DNA of 64,000 bases, from contig NZ_CP030041.1 in assembly GCF_003260975.1 (NCBI RefSeq), forward strand, positions 6,079,501-6,143,500, given 5' to 3'. Below are positions 36,188 to 46,250 of this stretch, in pieces. Position numbers and translations under genes: made by a program. This DNA is from Echinicola strongylocentroti (GTDB lineage: Bacteria; Bacteroidota; Bacteroidia; Cytophagales; Cyclobacteriaceae). The notes under the pieces were generated by a model. The model was not told the origin of the DNA, searched no databases, and saw only the letters and a list, made by a program, of their open reading frames with translations. Position 1 is the first letter of the stretch; the number at the start of each line of letters is the position of its first letter.

Positions 36188-37498
36188 ATGAGGACGATAA
36201 TTGCCATTCTTATCCTGTTTTGCTTTACCGAGCAGGCTTGGGCCCAACAACATAAAGGCTACCAACGTACCAGTTTTAATGCGTACTATGGTACTTCTGG
36301 TGCCAATCTGCAAGGGCTGGACGAGTTATTGGAGAATCACGGACAAGCACCTTTGCCCAATAGCTATAATACCTATGGTCTTAGCTATCAAACACGTTTT
36401 AACGATTTTATCATCGGGGCCGAGATATACCAAAACAATGGGATAGAAACCCCATTTAATGAATACAATATCGATTATCGGACTACAAGGGCCTTCTTGA
36501 ACTTTGGCTACAGTTTTACTGAGGAAGGGAAGTTTCACCTTATCCATTATATGTCTATCGGTATGGGGTATTTGAATTTTGAAATGCTTAACGACCGAGA
36601 AGGTGAGTCAATGGAGGAGTTCCTGAAAGCTCCTGCCCATGGTTTTATCCTAAGACAGAATGACATCAACAAAGGCAGTCAGTTCATGGGAGGCTTTCTG
36701 ACAGAAATCGGTTTTGAGCTGGGCTATGACCTTGGGCTGTTGCCTAGTGAGGAAGTGATTACCCTGATAGCTAAAATAGGCTATTCCTTTAATCCATTTG
36801 AAGAATCTTGGACCATTAATGGGATGACATTCGATGACCTACAGAGCGGAGCTTTTGTACGCTTGGGAGCGGGGCTTAGCTTACCGGAGAAGAACTATTT
36901 TTACAGAGATGCTTCTCTTGGCATCCATTTGATTACCGGAATACATTTTACAAAACCCAATGACCTAAACCAACACCTAGAGAACAACGGGTACCAGCAA
37001 TTGGATGGGATTCCAAAAAATATAGGGATCAAGCTACTCGGTGAAAACAGAGGATTTCTCTATGGCATTGACTTGTTTAATCTCAACATGGAAGGAGAGG
37101 CCAATCAAGATTACGGGCATAGTTTGAGCAGCTTGAGAATATACGGGAGTCTAGGGGGGAAGCTCTTGGACATCTATAATTGGGAAGTGGGCGCCCTTGG
37201 TGGTATCGGCTACGCCAATGTACGTTATAGTTTATTGCATAAGCGCAAGCTATCATTCCCTGATTTGATAGACTTGCCAGATTATGATGGAGAATTGAGA
37301 AATGGAGGAATAATGGCCAAGCCTGAAGTGTACCTTTCCAAAGTATTCCCACTTTCAAAAAAGACAAAACTGTCCTTAGTAGGTACCGTCTACGGTGGGT
37401 ATGAGATACCGCTTGGAAGCTATGAATTAGGTGGAGTAAGTATGTCCAATTTCATGGCCAATCCCTATCTACAGTTGGGCGTAGGCATCAGACCATAA
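36188..37498 (+). CDS. secreted beta-barrel-like protein, unknown function
   Basis: A 436-residue protein with a signal peptide (1-19, ends AWAQ). The remainder alternates polar and aromatic residues in strands of 8-12, ends in an aromatic-rich amphipathic strand (YLQLGVGIRP) and has no Cys, all fitting an outer-membrane barrel. The two halves seem related: LDELLENHGQAPLPN..FNDFIIGAEIYQ near 35-80 and LNQHLENNGYQQLDG..RGFLYGIDLFN near 265-300. I do not recognise the family. It has its own promoter region, and an R1 right-end piece touches its stop codon. Confidence 0.6.
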   Translation: MRTIIAILILFCFTEQAWAQQHKGYQRTSFNAYYGTSGANLQGLDELLENHGQAPLPNSYNTYGLSYQTRFNDFIIGAEIYQNNGIETPFNEYNIDYRTTRAFLNFGYSFTEEGKFHLIHYMSIGMGYLNFEMLNDREGESMEEFLKAPAHGFILRQNDINKGSQFMGGFLTEIGFELGYDLGLLPSEEVITLIAKIGYSFNPFEESWTINGMTFDDLQSGAFVRLGAGLSLPEKNYFYRDASLGIHLITGIHFTKPNDLNQHLENNGYQQLDGIPKNIGIKLLGENRGFLYGIDLFNLNMEGEANQDYGHSLSSLRIYGSLGGKLLDIYNWEVGALGGIGYANVRYSLLHKRKLSFPDLIDLPDYDGELRNGGIMAKPEVYLSKVFPLSKKTKLSLVGTVYGGYEIPLGSYELGGVSMSNFMANPYLQLGVGIRP

Positions 37499-37680
37499 TA
37501 CATATTCCGGGTTAAACGGGGGCTAAGCCTATGGTGTTCTATGATCTACCTGGTTATCCAAATAAATGAGCCGCCTTGCCATCTGGGCTAATGTGTCAGT
37601 CAAAGATACAGGTCTATATTTCCCGAAATAAATTCCTGAATTTGCAATTTTTTTCCACCAATTCATGTTAACTTTGGACT

Positions 37681-37792
37681 TGCTTATCGAGAAAGACTGA
37701 GGGAAGGGCCCTATGACGTCTTAGCAACCTGATCAGACAAGGTGCTAACTCCCATCCTGAGCTTGTCAGGAAAAGATGAGCGGTAGATAATC
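37681..37792 (+). promoter_or_regulatory. SAM-I (S-box) riboswitch controlling metH
   Basis: CTTATCGAGAAAGACTGAGG, GGCCCTATGACGTCTTAGCAAC, a GGTGCTAACTCC return and a closing GATGAGCGGTAGATAA give the four-way junction of the SAM-I aptamer: P1 from CTTATC with GATAA, kink-turn AGCAACC, and pseudoknot region. It lies about 50 bp before the metH start. When SAM is bound it should lower expression of the downstream methionine genes; the short spacer suggests control of translation start or a compact terminator. Confidence 0.88.
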
Positions 37793-37841
37793 ACCTGCTT
37801 TTCTATCGGTTCTTTGCTCGGTACAGCTTTTAATACAAACA

Positions 37842-38891
37842 ATGAGCATGAATACACGAACTGATATATTACTTCAGCAAATTGAAAAAAAGATTCTCAT
37901 CCTAGATGGAGCGATGGGAACAATGATCCAGCGGTACAAACTGGAAGAAGAAGATTTTAGGACACCTGCTTTAAATGGGCATCATAAATCCCTAAAAGGG
38001 AATAACGATCTACTGTCCCTCTCCCGGCCAAAAATCATTCGGGAGATCCACGATACCTACTTGGATGCTGGGGCAGACATCATCGAAACCAATACGTTCA
38101 GCAGTACTAGCATTGCGCAGGAGGATTATGATCTTTCACATTTGGCATATGAGCTCAATGTGGAAGCTGCAAAAATCGCTAAAGAGTCGGCTATGGCCTA
38201 TAGTCAAAAGACCCCAGAACAACCTCGTTTTGTGGCGGGAGCTGTAGGGCCTACCAATAGGACGGCTTCTATCTCTCCAGATGTCAATGATCCCGGTTAT
38301 CGGGCAGTTAACTTCGACCAACTTTCGGAAGCTTATGCAGAGCAGATAAAAGGCCTTATTGACGGAGGTGTTGATATTCTGTTGGTAGAGACGATCTTTG
38401 ATACGTTGAATGCCAAAGCTGCGTTGTTTGCCATTCAGGAGGTCTTCGAGGAAAAAGGGCTACCATTGGCACCAGAGGATGGTGGGATCCCTGTCATGAT
38501 CTCTGGCACTATCACGGATGCTTCAGGAAGGACCCTCAGTGGACAGACCACCGAGGCATTCTTGATTTCAGTATCGCATGTTCCACTAATGAGCATTGGG
38601 CTTAACTGTGCCCTAGGTGCCAAAGAGCTCAGGCCTTACTTAAAAGTATTGGCCGAAAAGGCACCATTTTATGTCAGTGCCTATCCTAATGCCGGACTTC
38701 CCAATGAGTTTGGGCAATATGACCAGACCTCCCAAGAAATGGCCGATCAGGTAGAAGAGTTTCTGAAAGATGGGTTGATCAATATTTTAGGGGGGTGTTG
38801 TGGCACTACGCCCGAACATATCCGTGTCATTGGCGAAGTAAGTAAAAAGTACCAGCCAAGAAAATTAGCATTTACATTAGAAGAAGAATAG
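37842..38891 (+). CDS. methionine synthase, homocysteine-binding subunit (split MetH)
   Basis: A 349-residue homocysteine S-methyltransferase domain. [21 protein letters not shown] is the MetH N-terminal motif; zinc ligands are the Cys in IGLNCALGA (about 254) and the Cys pair in [11 protein letters not shown] (about 320). It ends where full-length MetH would continue to the pterin domain, so it is one half of a two-gene MetH, a layout common in Bacteroidota. The next gene starts at or within 6 bp of this stop codon, so translation is probably coupled. Controlled by the SAM-I riboswitch just upstream. Confidence 0.93.
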   Translation: MSMNTRTDILLQQIEKKILILDGAMGTMIQRYKLEEEDFRTPALNGHHKSLKGNNDLLSLSRPKIIREIHDTYLDAGADIIETNTFSSTSIAQEDYDLSHLAYELNVEAAKIAKESAMAYSQKTPEQPRFVAGAVGPTNRTASISPDVNDPGYRAVNFDQLSEAYAEQIKGLIDGGVDILLVETIFDTLNAKAALFAIQEVFEEKGLPLAPEDGGIPVMISGTITDASGRTLSGQTTEAFLISVSHVPLMSIGLNCALGAKELRPYLKVLAEKAPFYVSAYPNAGLPNEFGQYDQTSQEMADQVEEFLKDGLINILGGCCGTTPEHIRVIGEVSKKYQPRKLAFTLEEE

Positions 38892-38896
38892 TGGGA

Positions 38897-41605
38897 ATGG
38901 ATAATAAAGTTAACAACAGCCAGCTCAAATTATCGGGGCTGGAGCCATTGGTTTTTACTCCGGAATTGAATTTTGTCAATATCGGTGAACGTACCAATGT
39001 AACGGGTTCGAAAAAATTTGCCCGTCTGATCCTAAACGGGCAGTTTGACGAAGCCCTGGAAGTAGCGCTGGACCAAGTGAGGGGCGGAGCGCAGGTATTG
39101 GATGTGTGCATGGATGAAGGGATGCTGGACGGTGAAGCCGCCATGGTAAAATACCTGAACCTCCTGGCTTCAGAGCCTGAAATCAGTAGGATCCCCATCG
39201 TAGTCGATAGCTCTAAGTGGAACATCATCGTCGCTGGATTGAAATGTATCCAAGGCAAGGGAATCGTCAACTCCATCAGTTTGAAAAATGGAGAGGAAGA
39301 ATATATTCACCAAGCAAAGACCATTAAAAAGTTTGGTGCAGCGGTGGTGGTAATGGCCTTTGATGAAGATGGCCAGGCAGATACCTATCAGCGGCGAATA
39401 GATATATGTCAAAGGAGTTATGATATTCTGGTAAATGAGGTGAAATTCAATCCTCAGGATATCATTTTTGATCCCAACATATTTCCAGTGGCTACTGGAA
39501 TGGAAGAACACCGCAGGAATGCCATTGACTTTTTCATGGCCACAAAGTGGATCAAAGAAAACCTGCCAGGTGCCAAAGTGAGTGGGGGAGTCAGCAATGT
39601 GAGTTTTTCTTTCAGGGGAAATAACCCTGTCCGTGAAGCCATGCATGCGGCGTTTCTGTACCACGCTATCCAACATGGCATGGACATGGGGATTGTCAAT
39701 CCGGCAATGCTGGAAGTATATGACGACATCCCCAAAGACCTGTTAGAGCATGTGGAAGATGTGTTGTGGGACAAAAGGGACGATGCCACTGAGCGCTTGC
39801 TGGAGTTTGCAGAAACGGTCAAATCATCCGGTAAAAAGGAAGTCGCCAACGAATCTTGGAGATCAGAACCGGTCCAGAAGCGCATGGAGCATTCTTTGGT
39901 AAAAGGCATCATTGATCATATCGAAAGTGATGCTGAAGAAGCCCGCCAACTTCTAAAAAGTCCTTTGAAGGTCATCGAGGGGCCATTGATGGATGGTATG
40001 AATGTGGTGGGTGATCTTTTTGGTTCTGGAAAGATGTTTTTGCCCCAAGTGGTAAAATCAGCACGGGTGATGAAAAAAGCAGTGGCTTACCTGGAGCCAT
40101 TTATGCCAAAGGCCGGAGATGCGGATTTTAATGAAGAAAAGAGCTCGATCAAAAAAGTACTGCTGGCCACGGTAAAAGGTGACGTCCATGATATAGGCAA
40201 GAATATCGTAGGCGTGGTCTTGGCCTGTAACAGCTACCAGATCATAGATCTTGGCGTCATGGTAGATGCGCAGACGATCATTGATGAGGCCATTAAGAAT
40301 GATGTAGACATTATCGGTCTGAGTGGATTGATTACGCCGTCATTAGATGAGATGGTGAATGTGGCATCTGAGATGGAAAGACAGGGCATGAAGCTGCCAT
40401 TGCTGATCGGGGGCGCTACGACAAGTAGGATTCACACTGCGGTAAAAATTGATCCTGTGTACAGTGGCACAGTGGTTCATGTACTGGACGCTTCTAAGTC
40501 CGTGCCCGTGGCCGGAGAAGCGATCAGTGAAGATACGAGGGAAGCCTATCACCAAAAGATCAAGGCTACTTACGCAGAACTCAGAGAAAGCCACCAAGCC
40601 AAACAAGAAGCCAAAAAACTGGCAACTTATGAAGAGGCCAAGGCGAATCCAGTGCCTATTGATTGGAAAGATTATGAACCTGTAAAGCCTGCGAAAATAG
40701 GCAAGACTGTTCTTGACTTGGATTTAAGTGTATTGAGAAAATACATCGATTGGACTCCGTTTTTCAGCACATGGATGCTATCTGGAAAGTACCCAAAAAT
40801 CCTAAAAGATGAAGTAGTGGGAGTCCAAGCCCAAAAGCTATTTGATGAAGCGAATGCCATGCTTGACGAGGCCATTGCCGAAAGATGGCTTAAAGCCAAG
40901 GCGGTAGTTGGCCTATATCCTATAAAAAGAACAGGCGATGACCTCGCAATTTTGGATGAACACGGGCAGGAATCGGGGACCTCATTCCATTTCTTGCGCC
41001 AGCAAGGCAGAAAAGGTAAAGGTGTACCCAATCGCTCATTAGCAGATTATCTACATCCAGAGAAAGTGGATTATTTTGGTGGCTTTGCGGTTACCGCAGG
41101 ATTGGACATGGATCAAAAGGTCAATGCCTTCAAAGCAGAAGGGGATGACTATAACGTGATCATGCTTAAGGCGATTGGTGATAGACTTGCCGAAGCAGCA
41201 GCAGAATATATGCATGAAGTGGTAAGGAAGGACCTGTGGGGTTATGCCCAAGCAGAACATTTGGACAATGATCAATTGATCAAAGAGTCCTATACTGGGA
41301 TCCGTCCGGCACCGGGATATCCTGCTTGTCCGGAGCATTCCGAAAAAACGACACTGTTTGACTTACTAGAAGTAGAGGAGCGCATTGGAATTAAGCTTAC
41401 GGATAGCTTCGCTATGGTTCCCACGTCTTCAGTGAGTGGATTTTATTTTGGCCATCCGGAAAGTAAATATTTTGGATTGGGCAAGATCGGAGAGGATCAG
41501 GTGGAGAGTTATGCCAAACGAAAGGGCGTATCCAAGGAACAGGCAGAAAAATGGCTTTCACCTAATTTAGCCTATACTCCAAGACTTAAGCCAGTAATGG
41601 AATAA
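38897..41605 (+). CDS. metH: methionine synthase, pterin/cobalamin/activation subunit (split MetH)
   Basis: About 902 residues. I prefer the ATG at 38897 to the GTG at 38891 that overlaps the previous stop. Domains: methyltetrahydrofolate (pterin) binding about 20-290 ([18 protein letters not shown]); cobalamin cap about 310-415; B12 domain about 415-570 with DVHDIG holding the axial His; SAM-dependent activation domain about 600-900 ([31 protein letters not shown]). It moves the methyl group from methyl-THF to cobalamin and on to homocysteine bound by the partner. A metF gene follows. Confidence 0.96.
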   Translation: MDNKVNNSQLKLSGLEPLVFTPELNFVNIGERTNVTGSKKFARLILNGQFDEALEVALDQVRGGAQVLDVCMDEGMLDGEAAMVKYLNLLASEPEISRIPIVVDSSKWNIIVAGLKCIQGKGIVNSISLKNGEEEYIHQAKTIKKFGAAVVVMAFDEDGQADTYQRRIDICQRSYDILVNEVKFNPQDIIFDPNIFPVATGMEEHRRNAIDFFMATKWIKENLPGAKVSGGVSNVSFSFRGNNPVREAMHAAFLYHAIQHGMDMGIVNPAMLEVYDDIPKDLLEHVEDVLWDKRDDATERLLEFAETVKSSGKKEVANESWRSEPVQKRMEHSLVKGIIDHIESDAEEARQLLKSPLKVIEGPLMDGMNVVGDLFGSGKMFLPQVVKSARVMKKAVAYLEPFMPKAGDADFNEEKSSIKKVLLATVKGDVHDIGKNIVGVVLACNSYQIIDLGVMVDAQTIIDEAIKNDVDIIGLSGLITPSLDEMVNVASEMERQGMKLPLLIGGATTSRIHTAVKIDPVYSGTVVHVLDASKSVPVAGEAISEDTREAYHQKIKATYAELRESHQAKQEAKKLATYEEAKANPVPIDWKDYEPVKPAKIGKTVLDLDLSVLRKYIDWTPFFSTWMLSGKYPKILKDEVVGVQAQKLFDEANAMLDEAIAERWLKAKAVVGLYPIKRTGDDLAILDEHGQESGTSFHFLRQQGRKGKGVPNRSLADYLHPEKVDYFGGFAVTAGLDMDQKVNAFKAEGDDYNVIMLKAIGDRLAEAAAEYMHEVVRKDLWGYAQAEHLDNDQLIKESYTGIRPAPGYPACPEHSEKTTLFDLLEVEERIGIKLTDSFAMVPTSSVSGFYFGHPESKYFGLGKIGEDQVESYAKRKGVSKEQAEKWLSPNLAYTPRLKPVME

Positions 41606-41693
41606 CCCCTAATTTATAGTAAAAAACACCAATACAGCCCGGTTTCCCAATAAGCCGGTGCTGTGTTACACTATATCAACCATAATTTAACCG

Positions 41694-42647
41694 ATGAAAG
41701 TAACTGAACACATCAAGCAAGCCAAAAGTACACTTTTCTCTTTCGAGATTTTGCCTCCTCTAAAAGGGCAAAGTCTTAATGACATGTTGGATGGTATTTC
41801 TCCCTTAATGGACTTTAATCCCCCCTTCATAGATGTTACCTATCATCGGGAAGAGTATATTTATAAAAAGCATTCTAATGGACTTTTGGAAAAAGTAAGT
41901 ACCCGAAAACGTCCAGGAACAGTAGGGATCTGCGCGGCCTTGATGAACCGCTTCAACGTAGATACGGTGCCTCACATATTATGTGGTGGGTTCAATAAAG
42001 AGGAGACTGAAAATGTCCTTATTGATCTGAATTTTATTGGCGTAGAAAATGTCCTGGCACTACGGGGGGATGCACCAAAATCCGAAGGAAGATTTGTCCC
42101 CGAAGAGGGAGGTCATCATTATTCCAATGAGTTAGTAGAACAAATCGTAGGCATGAACCATGGCCGTTATCTGCATGAAGAAACAGAAACAGGTTTCCAG
42201 ACTGATTTCTGTGTTGGAGTGGCCGGGTATCCTGAAAAACATTTCGAGGCACCAAGTTTTAAGTTTGATCTGAAATACCTAAAAGCAAAAGTCGATGCTG
42301 GTGCTGAGTACATCGTGACACAGATGTTTTTTGACAACCAGAAATATTTTGAATTCGTCAAGCAGGTAAGGGAAGCAGGGATAACCATCCCGATTATACC
42401 AGGTCTCAAGCCGATTACGACATTAAGACAAATCACGGTCTTGCCAAGCATTTTCTTCTTGGATTTGCCGGATCAGTTGATGGATGAATTGGAAAAATGC
42501 AAGGATAATGCGGCGGTCCGCCAAGTAGGTATCGAGTGGGCCATTCAGCAAAGTAAAGAATTGGTCGAGTTTGGCGTGCCTTGTCTACATTACTACACCA
42601 TGAGCAAAGCCAGCACGGTTCACAAAGTAGCCAGTGCCGTTTTTTAG
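41694..42647 (+). CDS. metF: 5,10-methylenetetrahydrofolate reductase
   Basis: A 317-residue flavoprotein giving 5-methyl-THF for the MetH pair. FSFEILPPLKGQ at the start carries the catalytic Glu; DVTYHREE, VLALRGDAPK (FAD site), HYSNELVEQI and TQMFFDNQKYFEFV..ITIPIIPGLKPI follow in family order. It lies 88 bp after metH on the same strand without a terminator between, so the SAM-I riboswitch probably covers all three genes. Confidence 0.96.
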   Translation: MKVTEHIKQAKSTLFSFEILPPLKGQSLNDMLDGISPLMDFNPPFIDVTYHREEYIYKKHSNGLLEKVSTRKRPGTVGICAALMNRFNVDTVPHILCGGFNKEETENVLIDLNFIGVENVLALRGDAPKSEGRFVPEEGGHHYSNELVEQIVGMNHGRYLHEETETGFQTDFCVGVAGYPEKHFEAPSFKFDLKYLKAKVDAGAEYIVTQMFFDNQKYFEFVKQVREAGITIPIIPGLKPITTLRQITVLPSIFFLDLPDQLMDELEKCKDNAAVRQVGIEWAIQQSKELVEFGVPCLHYYTMSKASTVHKVASAVF

Positions 42648-42691
42648 TGTAAGGCCTATGCTGAAATTGCCACGTAATCGCACTTGGTAAA

Positions 42692-42720
42692 TTAAACCCA
42701 GCTTATGCATATTTCGGGTC
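42692..42720. repeat. R1 mini-derivative (both ends joined)
   Basis: TTAAACCCAGCTTATGCA runs straight into TGCATATTTCGGGT: a left R1 end joined to a right R1 end with nothing between. It may be an internal deletion or an excision scar. Confidence 0.6.
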
Positions 42721-42743
42721 AAAATGTCAACAGCACGGAATAG

Positions 42744-42779
42744 TATGTAATCCTGCAGAATTATCTACAGGATTACATA
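42744..42779. repeat. 12-bp perfect hairpin
   Basis: TATGTAATCCTG (42744-42755) and CAGGATTACATA (42768-42779) are exact reverse complements. No T-run follows; it lies 97 bp after metF and is probably one of the scattered short palindromes. Confidence 0.7.
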
Positions 42780-43082
42780 CGTCTGCTACCTTCAGAGGTA
42801 GTGTAAGACCGTAATAAATAGTCCAATGGGTATTGCAGGTTTTTTGAATAAGGAATATAGGATTAACATTGACAACTTTCGATTTCGATATATTTTTTTG
42901 ATTATACGCTTTCATGCCAGTAGTTTTTATTTCTCGCGGAACGCACAGAAAACCCAGAATGAAACAACGTTTTTATGAGATTTCCATGGTTTCTGTGAGG
43001 ACCTATTTCATATCAACGTGATTACTGGTATCATTGAGGATATACCTATTTTTTTTTCTACAGATAGTAAAGGGTACTTTCT

Positions 43083-43257
43083 TTAACCCGGATTATGCGT
43101 TAGGAATCGTAGAGAGAGCTGAAATTGCAAGAAAATCAGTTAGTTTGGAGGCATTAGCGTAGCACCGCTACGGTTATGCCGAAAACTAAAGTGAAACGGC
43201 TGATTTTGAAGCAGTTTCAGGTCGCAACAGATAGGCTAATGCATATTTCGGGTTTAA
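43083..43257. repeat. R1 fold-back element, copy 4 (175 bp, short form)
   Basis: Full ends and hairpin, without the 18-base insert, as in copy 1. Small differences: GTAGAGAG for GTAGTGAG and GTTTCAGG for GTTTAAGG. Right after it TAACCCGGTTTATGCAT (43254 on) looks like a second left end, cut short. Confidence 0.9.
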
Positions 43258-43361
43258 CCCGGTTTATGCATCATTTCCTTTCATTTTTTATATAAGCGGG
43301 AGATAAGTTTTCCAAATTGTTGTTATATTGGACATTAATATTATTAATCTATTAAGCCTAT

Positions 43362-44351
43362 ATGTTACCCAATAAGTTCGTGATTTCTGCTGTAGTGGCA
43401 GGTAGTATTTTGCTGTTTAATGCAAAAAGCATTGTATATTCTGATTCATTTGAGCCATATAAGCAGGAAATCCCTCATACTGATCTGATTTTTGGAATGG
43501 CTCCTATTCCTGCTGGAGAATTTGTAATGGGTAGCCCAGGGGATGAGGAAGGAAGGAAGGAGGATGAAGGGCCACAGCGAACCGTTTCGGTGGATGCATT
43601 TTGGATGGGGACGCATGAGATGACTTGGGATATTTTCGAATTGTTTCTAAACAAAAATTATGAGGCTTCTATAAGCCAAAAAGAACTATCACCAGAAGTG
43701 GATGGGTTGACCAGACCTTCCACACCGTATTTGGACATGACATTTGGGATGGGCAAGGAAGATAAACCCGCCATTGGCATGACACAGTATGGTGCCATCC
43801 AGTTTTGTAAGTGGTTATATACCAAAACAGGGAAGTTTTACCGGTTGCCGACAGAAGCGGAGTGGGAGTATGCCGCTAGAGCTGGTGCCAGTACGGCCTA
43901 TTTTTTTGGAAATGAAACGTCAACCTTAACGGAATATGCCTGGTTTGCTGAAAACAGTGAAGAAACCACGCATAAAATAGGTCAAAAAGCAGCTAATCCA
44001 TGGGGGCTGTATGATATCTATGGCAATGTCATGGAATGGACCAATGATGCCTATGTACCACAATACCCCAAAATCGCAGAGGTAGATAACAACCCAAGGG
44101 CTACTTCTGACGAATTGTACCCAAGGGTAATCAGAGGAGGAAGTTACATCAGTGAAGCTGATGAACTACGAAGCAGCAGGCGTTTTGCTTCCAATGCTAA
44201 ATGGAAACAAATCGACCCACAAATCCCAAAAAGCCGCTGGTGGTTTCCTGAAGCTCCTTTCTTGGGGATACGAGTGGTAAGACCACTTGAGCAGCCTTCA
44301 GAGGAGGAGATCATGGCCTATTATGACCAAGCACCTATTGATGACTATTAA
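43362..44351 (+). CDS. FGE-sulfatase-fold (SUMF1-like) protein without catalytic Cys
   Basis: A 329-residue secreted protein (signal 1-25). The formylglycine-generating-enzyme fold is clear: PIPAGEFVMGS, VSVDAFWMGTHEMTWDIFELFL, YRLPTEAEWEYAARAG, NVMEWTNDAY and PRVIRGGSY. The late region that in true FGE carries the two redox Cys reads SSRRFASNAKWKQIDP here and has no Cys, so sulfatase activation is unlikely. Proteins of this sort often sit beside oxidoreductases or sulfatases in Bacteroidota with unknown roles. It is 24 bp ahead of a Tat-exported Gfo/Idh/MocA oxidoreductase, surely an operon. Confidence 0.85.
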   Translation: MLPNKFVISAVVAGSILLFNAKSIVYSDSFEPYKQEIPHTDLIFGMAPIPAGEFVMGSPGDEEGRKEDEGPQRTVSVDAFWMGTHEMTWDIFELFLNKNYEASISQKELSPEVDGLTRPSTPYLDMTFGMGKEDKPAIGMTQYGAIQFCKWLYTKTGKFYRLPTEAEWEYAARAGASTAYFFGNETSTLTEYAWFAENSEETTHKIGQKAANPWGLYDIYGNVMEWTNDAYVPQYPKIAEVDNNPRATSDELYPRVIRGGSYISEADELRSSRRFASNAKWKQIDPQIPKSRWWFPEAPFLGIRVVRPLEQPSEEEIMAYYDQAPIDDY

Positions 44352-44375
44352 TCACGTAAAACCTAATAAAGTACA

Positions 44376-45695
44376 ATGAACCTAAAAAATAAAAACCAAC
44401 GGAGGGATTTTATCAAGACTTCTGCCCTAGTAACAGGCGGCATGATGCTCAGTCCATTTTCAATTCCTGGTGCTCATGCAGCAGGAAGCGACGAGATAAA
44501 AATCGCCTTGATCGGATGTGGTGGCAGAGGAACTGGAGCAGCTTTCCAGGCTTTTGGTACCGATCAAAATATAAAATTGGTGGCCATGGCCGACGCCTTT
44601 AGAGATAGGCTGGATGACAGCTATAAAGCCCTGTCTTCTAAGATAGGCACCGAAAAAGTAGTGGTGACGGAGGATAAAAAGTTTGTGGGCTTCGATGCCT
44701 ATAAAGATGCTATAGCGGAAGCGGACGTAGTGTTATTGGCTACTCCTCCGGGTTTTAGACCCATCCATTTTGAGGAAGCGATCCGTCAGGGCAAACATGT
44801 TTTTATGGAAAAGCCCGTGGCCACAGATGCCAATGGCATCCGAAGAGTAATAGCTGCTGCTGAGCAGGCAAAAGCCAAAAAACTCAATGTAGTCGTAGGC
44901 CTTCAGCGGCGGTATCAAGACAACTACATCGAAACCATCAAGCGTATCGAAGACGGAGCAATTGGCGACATCGTCGGCGGGCATGTGTACTGGAACGGGG
45001 GAGGAGTATGGACCCGAGCCAGAACACCGGAACAGACCGAGATGGAATACCAAATGCGGAATTGGTACTATTTCAATTGGCTTTGTGGAGATCACATTTC
45101 AGAGCAACATGTTCACAATATCGATATTGCCAACTGGGTAAAAGGAGGGTATCCCGTAAAAGCTGAAGGTACCGGAGGCAGAATGGTCCGTACAGGGCTG
45201 GATACAGGTGAGATTTTTGACCACCACACCGTTCGGTTTACCTATGCAGACGGCACGGTGATCGATAGTGAATGCCGCCATTTCCCAGGAGCTTTTAATA
45301 AAGTAGATGAAGCGTTTACAGGAACCAAAGGAAGGGCCTATATGAATGCTGGGAACGTAGGGAAGTTAACTGCCCTTAATGGAAACTCCCTCTATGATCA
45401 TGATGGAAAAGATAATATCAATCCTTATCAACAGGAGCATAATAAACTCTTTGCAGCAATCATAAAGGGAGAGTATGCTTATGAGGATGCCACCAGGTCA
45501 GCGATGAGTACCATGACATCCATTTTAGGAAGAAACGCTACCTATTCCGGAAAAGAAATCTCTTGGGACGAAGCCTTCAATTCTAAAATAGATTTGATGC
45601 CCGAGAAGTTTGCTTGGGATGCCATGCCAAAAGTATTACCAGATGAAAATGGACTCTATCCTCATGCCGTCCCAGGGCAGACCAAGGTAATCTGA
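44376..45695 (+). CDS. Tat-exported Gfo/Idh/MocA-family oxidoreductase
   Basis: A 439-residue NAD(P)-dependent sugar-type oxidoreductase with a twin-arginine signal NQRRDFIKTSALVTGG. Rossmann fold starts IKIALIGCGGRGTGAAFQAF; EKPVATDANGIRRVI holds the Lys of the family's EKP motif; NWLCGDHISEQHVHNIDIANW carries the catalytic His region. The Tat signal implies folding with cofactor before export. The substrate is unknown, probably a sugar or cyclitol. It follows the FGE-like gene by 24 bp and ends at a terminator. Confidence 0.92.
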   Translation: MNLKNKNQRRDFIKTSALVTGGMMLSPFSIPGAHAAGSDEIKIALIGCGGRGTGAAFQAFGTDQNIKLVAMADAFRDRLDDSYKALSSKIGTEKVVVTEDKKFVGFDAYKDAIAEADVVLLATPPGFRPIHFEEAIRQGKHVFMEKPVATDANGIRRVIAAAEQAKAKKLNVVVGLQRRYQDNYIETIKRIEDGAIGDIVGGHVYWNGGGVWTRARTPEQTEMEYQMRNWYYFNWLCGDHISEQHVHNIDIANWVKGGYPVKAEGTGGRMVRTGLDTGEIFDHHTVRFTYADGTVIDSECRHFPGAFNKVDEAFTGTKGRAYMNAGNVGKLTALNGNSLYDHDGKDNINPYQQEHNKLFAAIIKGEYAYEDATRSAMSTMTSILGRNATYSGKEISWDEAFNSKIDLMPEKFAWDAMPKVLPDENGLYPHAVPGQTKVI

Positions 45696-45729
45696 GATAG
45701 CCCAAGACAAGGACATTAAAGTTAGATTG

Positions 45730-45766
45730 ATCCCGGATGATTCATTTCGTCCGGGATTTCTTTTTG
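45730..45766 (+). terminator. terminator after the FGE-like/oxidoreductase operon
   Basis: ATCCCGGA (45730-45737) pairs with TCCGGGAT (45750-45757), then TTCTTTTT. Confidence 0.75.
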
Positions 45767-45889
45767 ATAATCAAAAAACGATTAAATTGCTTATACGGTT
45801 ATTCGAATAATAGGATAAGCAAATTGATACCGAGTATGATAGTCTAAGGTATAAAACGGGTTGACTTGTTTTTTATGACGGGTGTTTAC

Positions 45890-46035
45890 GGTTCTTAAGG
45901 ATCAAGCAATATTTCTGGGGGGATTTTCGACGCACTTTCTTAAAACCGGAATATGCAAATCAGCGCAAATCATAATCATCTGCGCCATCAGCGTTCTATT
46001 AGCTACACCCCCTTACTTTTCTGCTTGATCCGTTC
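45890..46035 (+). repeat. R2 intergenic repeat, copy 4 (shortened)
   Basis: GGATCAAGCAATATTTCTGG opens it, then AAATCAGCGCAAATCATAAT, CATCTGCGCCATCAGCG and CCCCCTTACTTTTCTGCTTG ATCC. Outer ends are imperfect inverted repeats. The middle block present in copies 1 and 2 is missing. Confidence 0.7.
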
Positions 46036-46172
46036 TTAATCTTAGTGAGCCACAGATTCAACTTTAGTCGTCCCTCAGTACAACTGAAGGGACAACCGAG
46101 ATAACTGATAGTAAGCGGACTATGGAAGGTTACCTGGTAGGCAGTAAATCAAAAAATCAATCCATACCCACT

Positions 46173-46212
46173 AAAAAATCATGCCATGACCCCAAGGAGC
46201 CACGGCATGATC
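46173..46212 (-). terminator. terminator of the minus-strand Gfo/Idh/MocA gene
   Basis: TCATGCC (46179-46185) pairs with GGCATGA (46204-46210), with further pairing inside; six A at 46173-46178 give the T-run on the minus strand. Confidence 0.65.
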
Positions 46213-46250
46213 AAAATACCAAATACTAAGTACTTTATACTAAATACTAT

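Noticed and set aside
42727..42915. 62-codon minus-strand frame
   Set aside because: It spans a perfect hairpin and repeat-rich DNA after metF; no signal or family.
43362..44351. True sulfatase-activating enzyme (FGE)
   Set aside because: The fold is present but the catalytic Cys pair is absent, and there is no sulfatase gene in the window.
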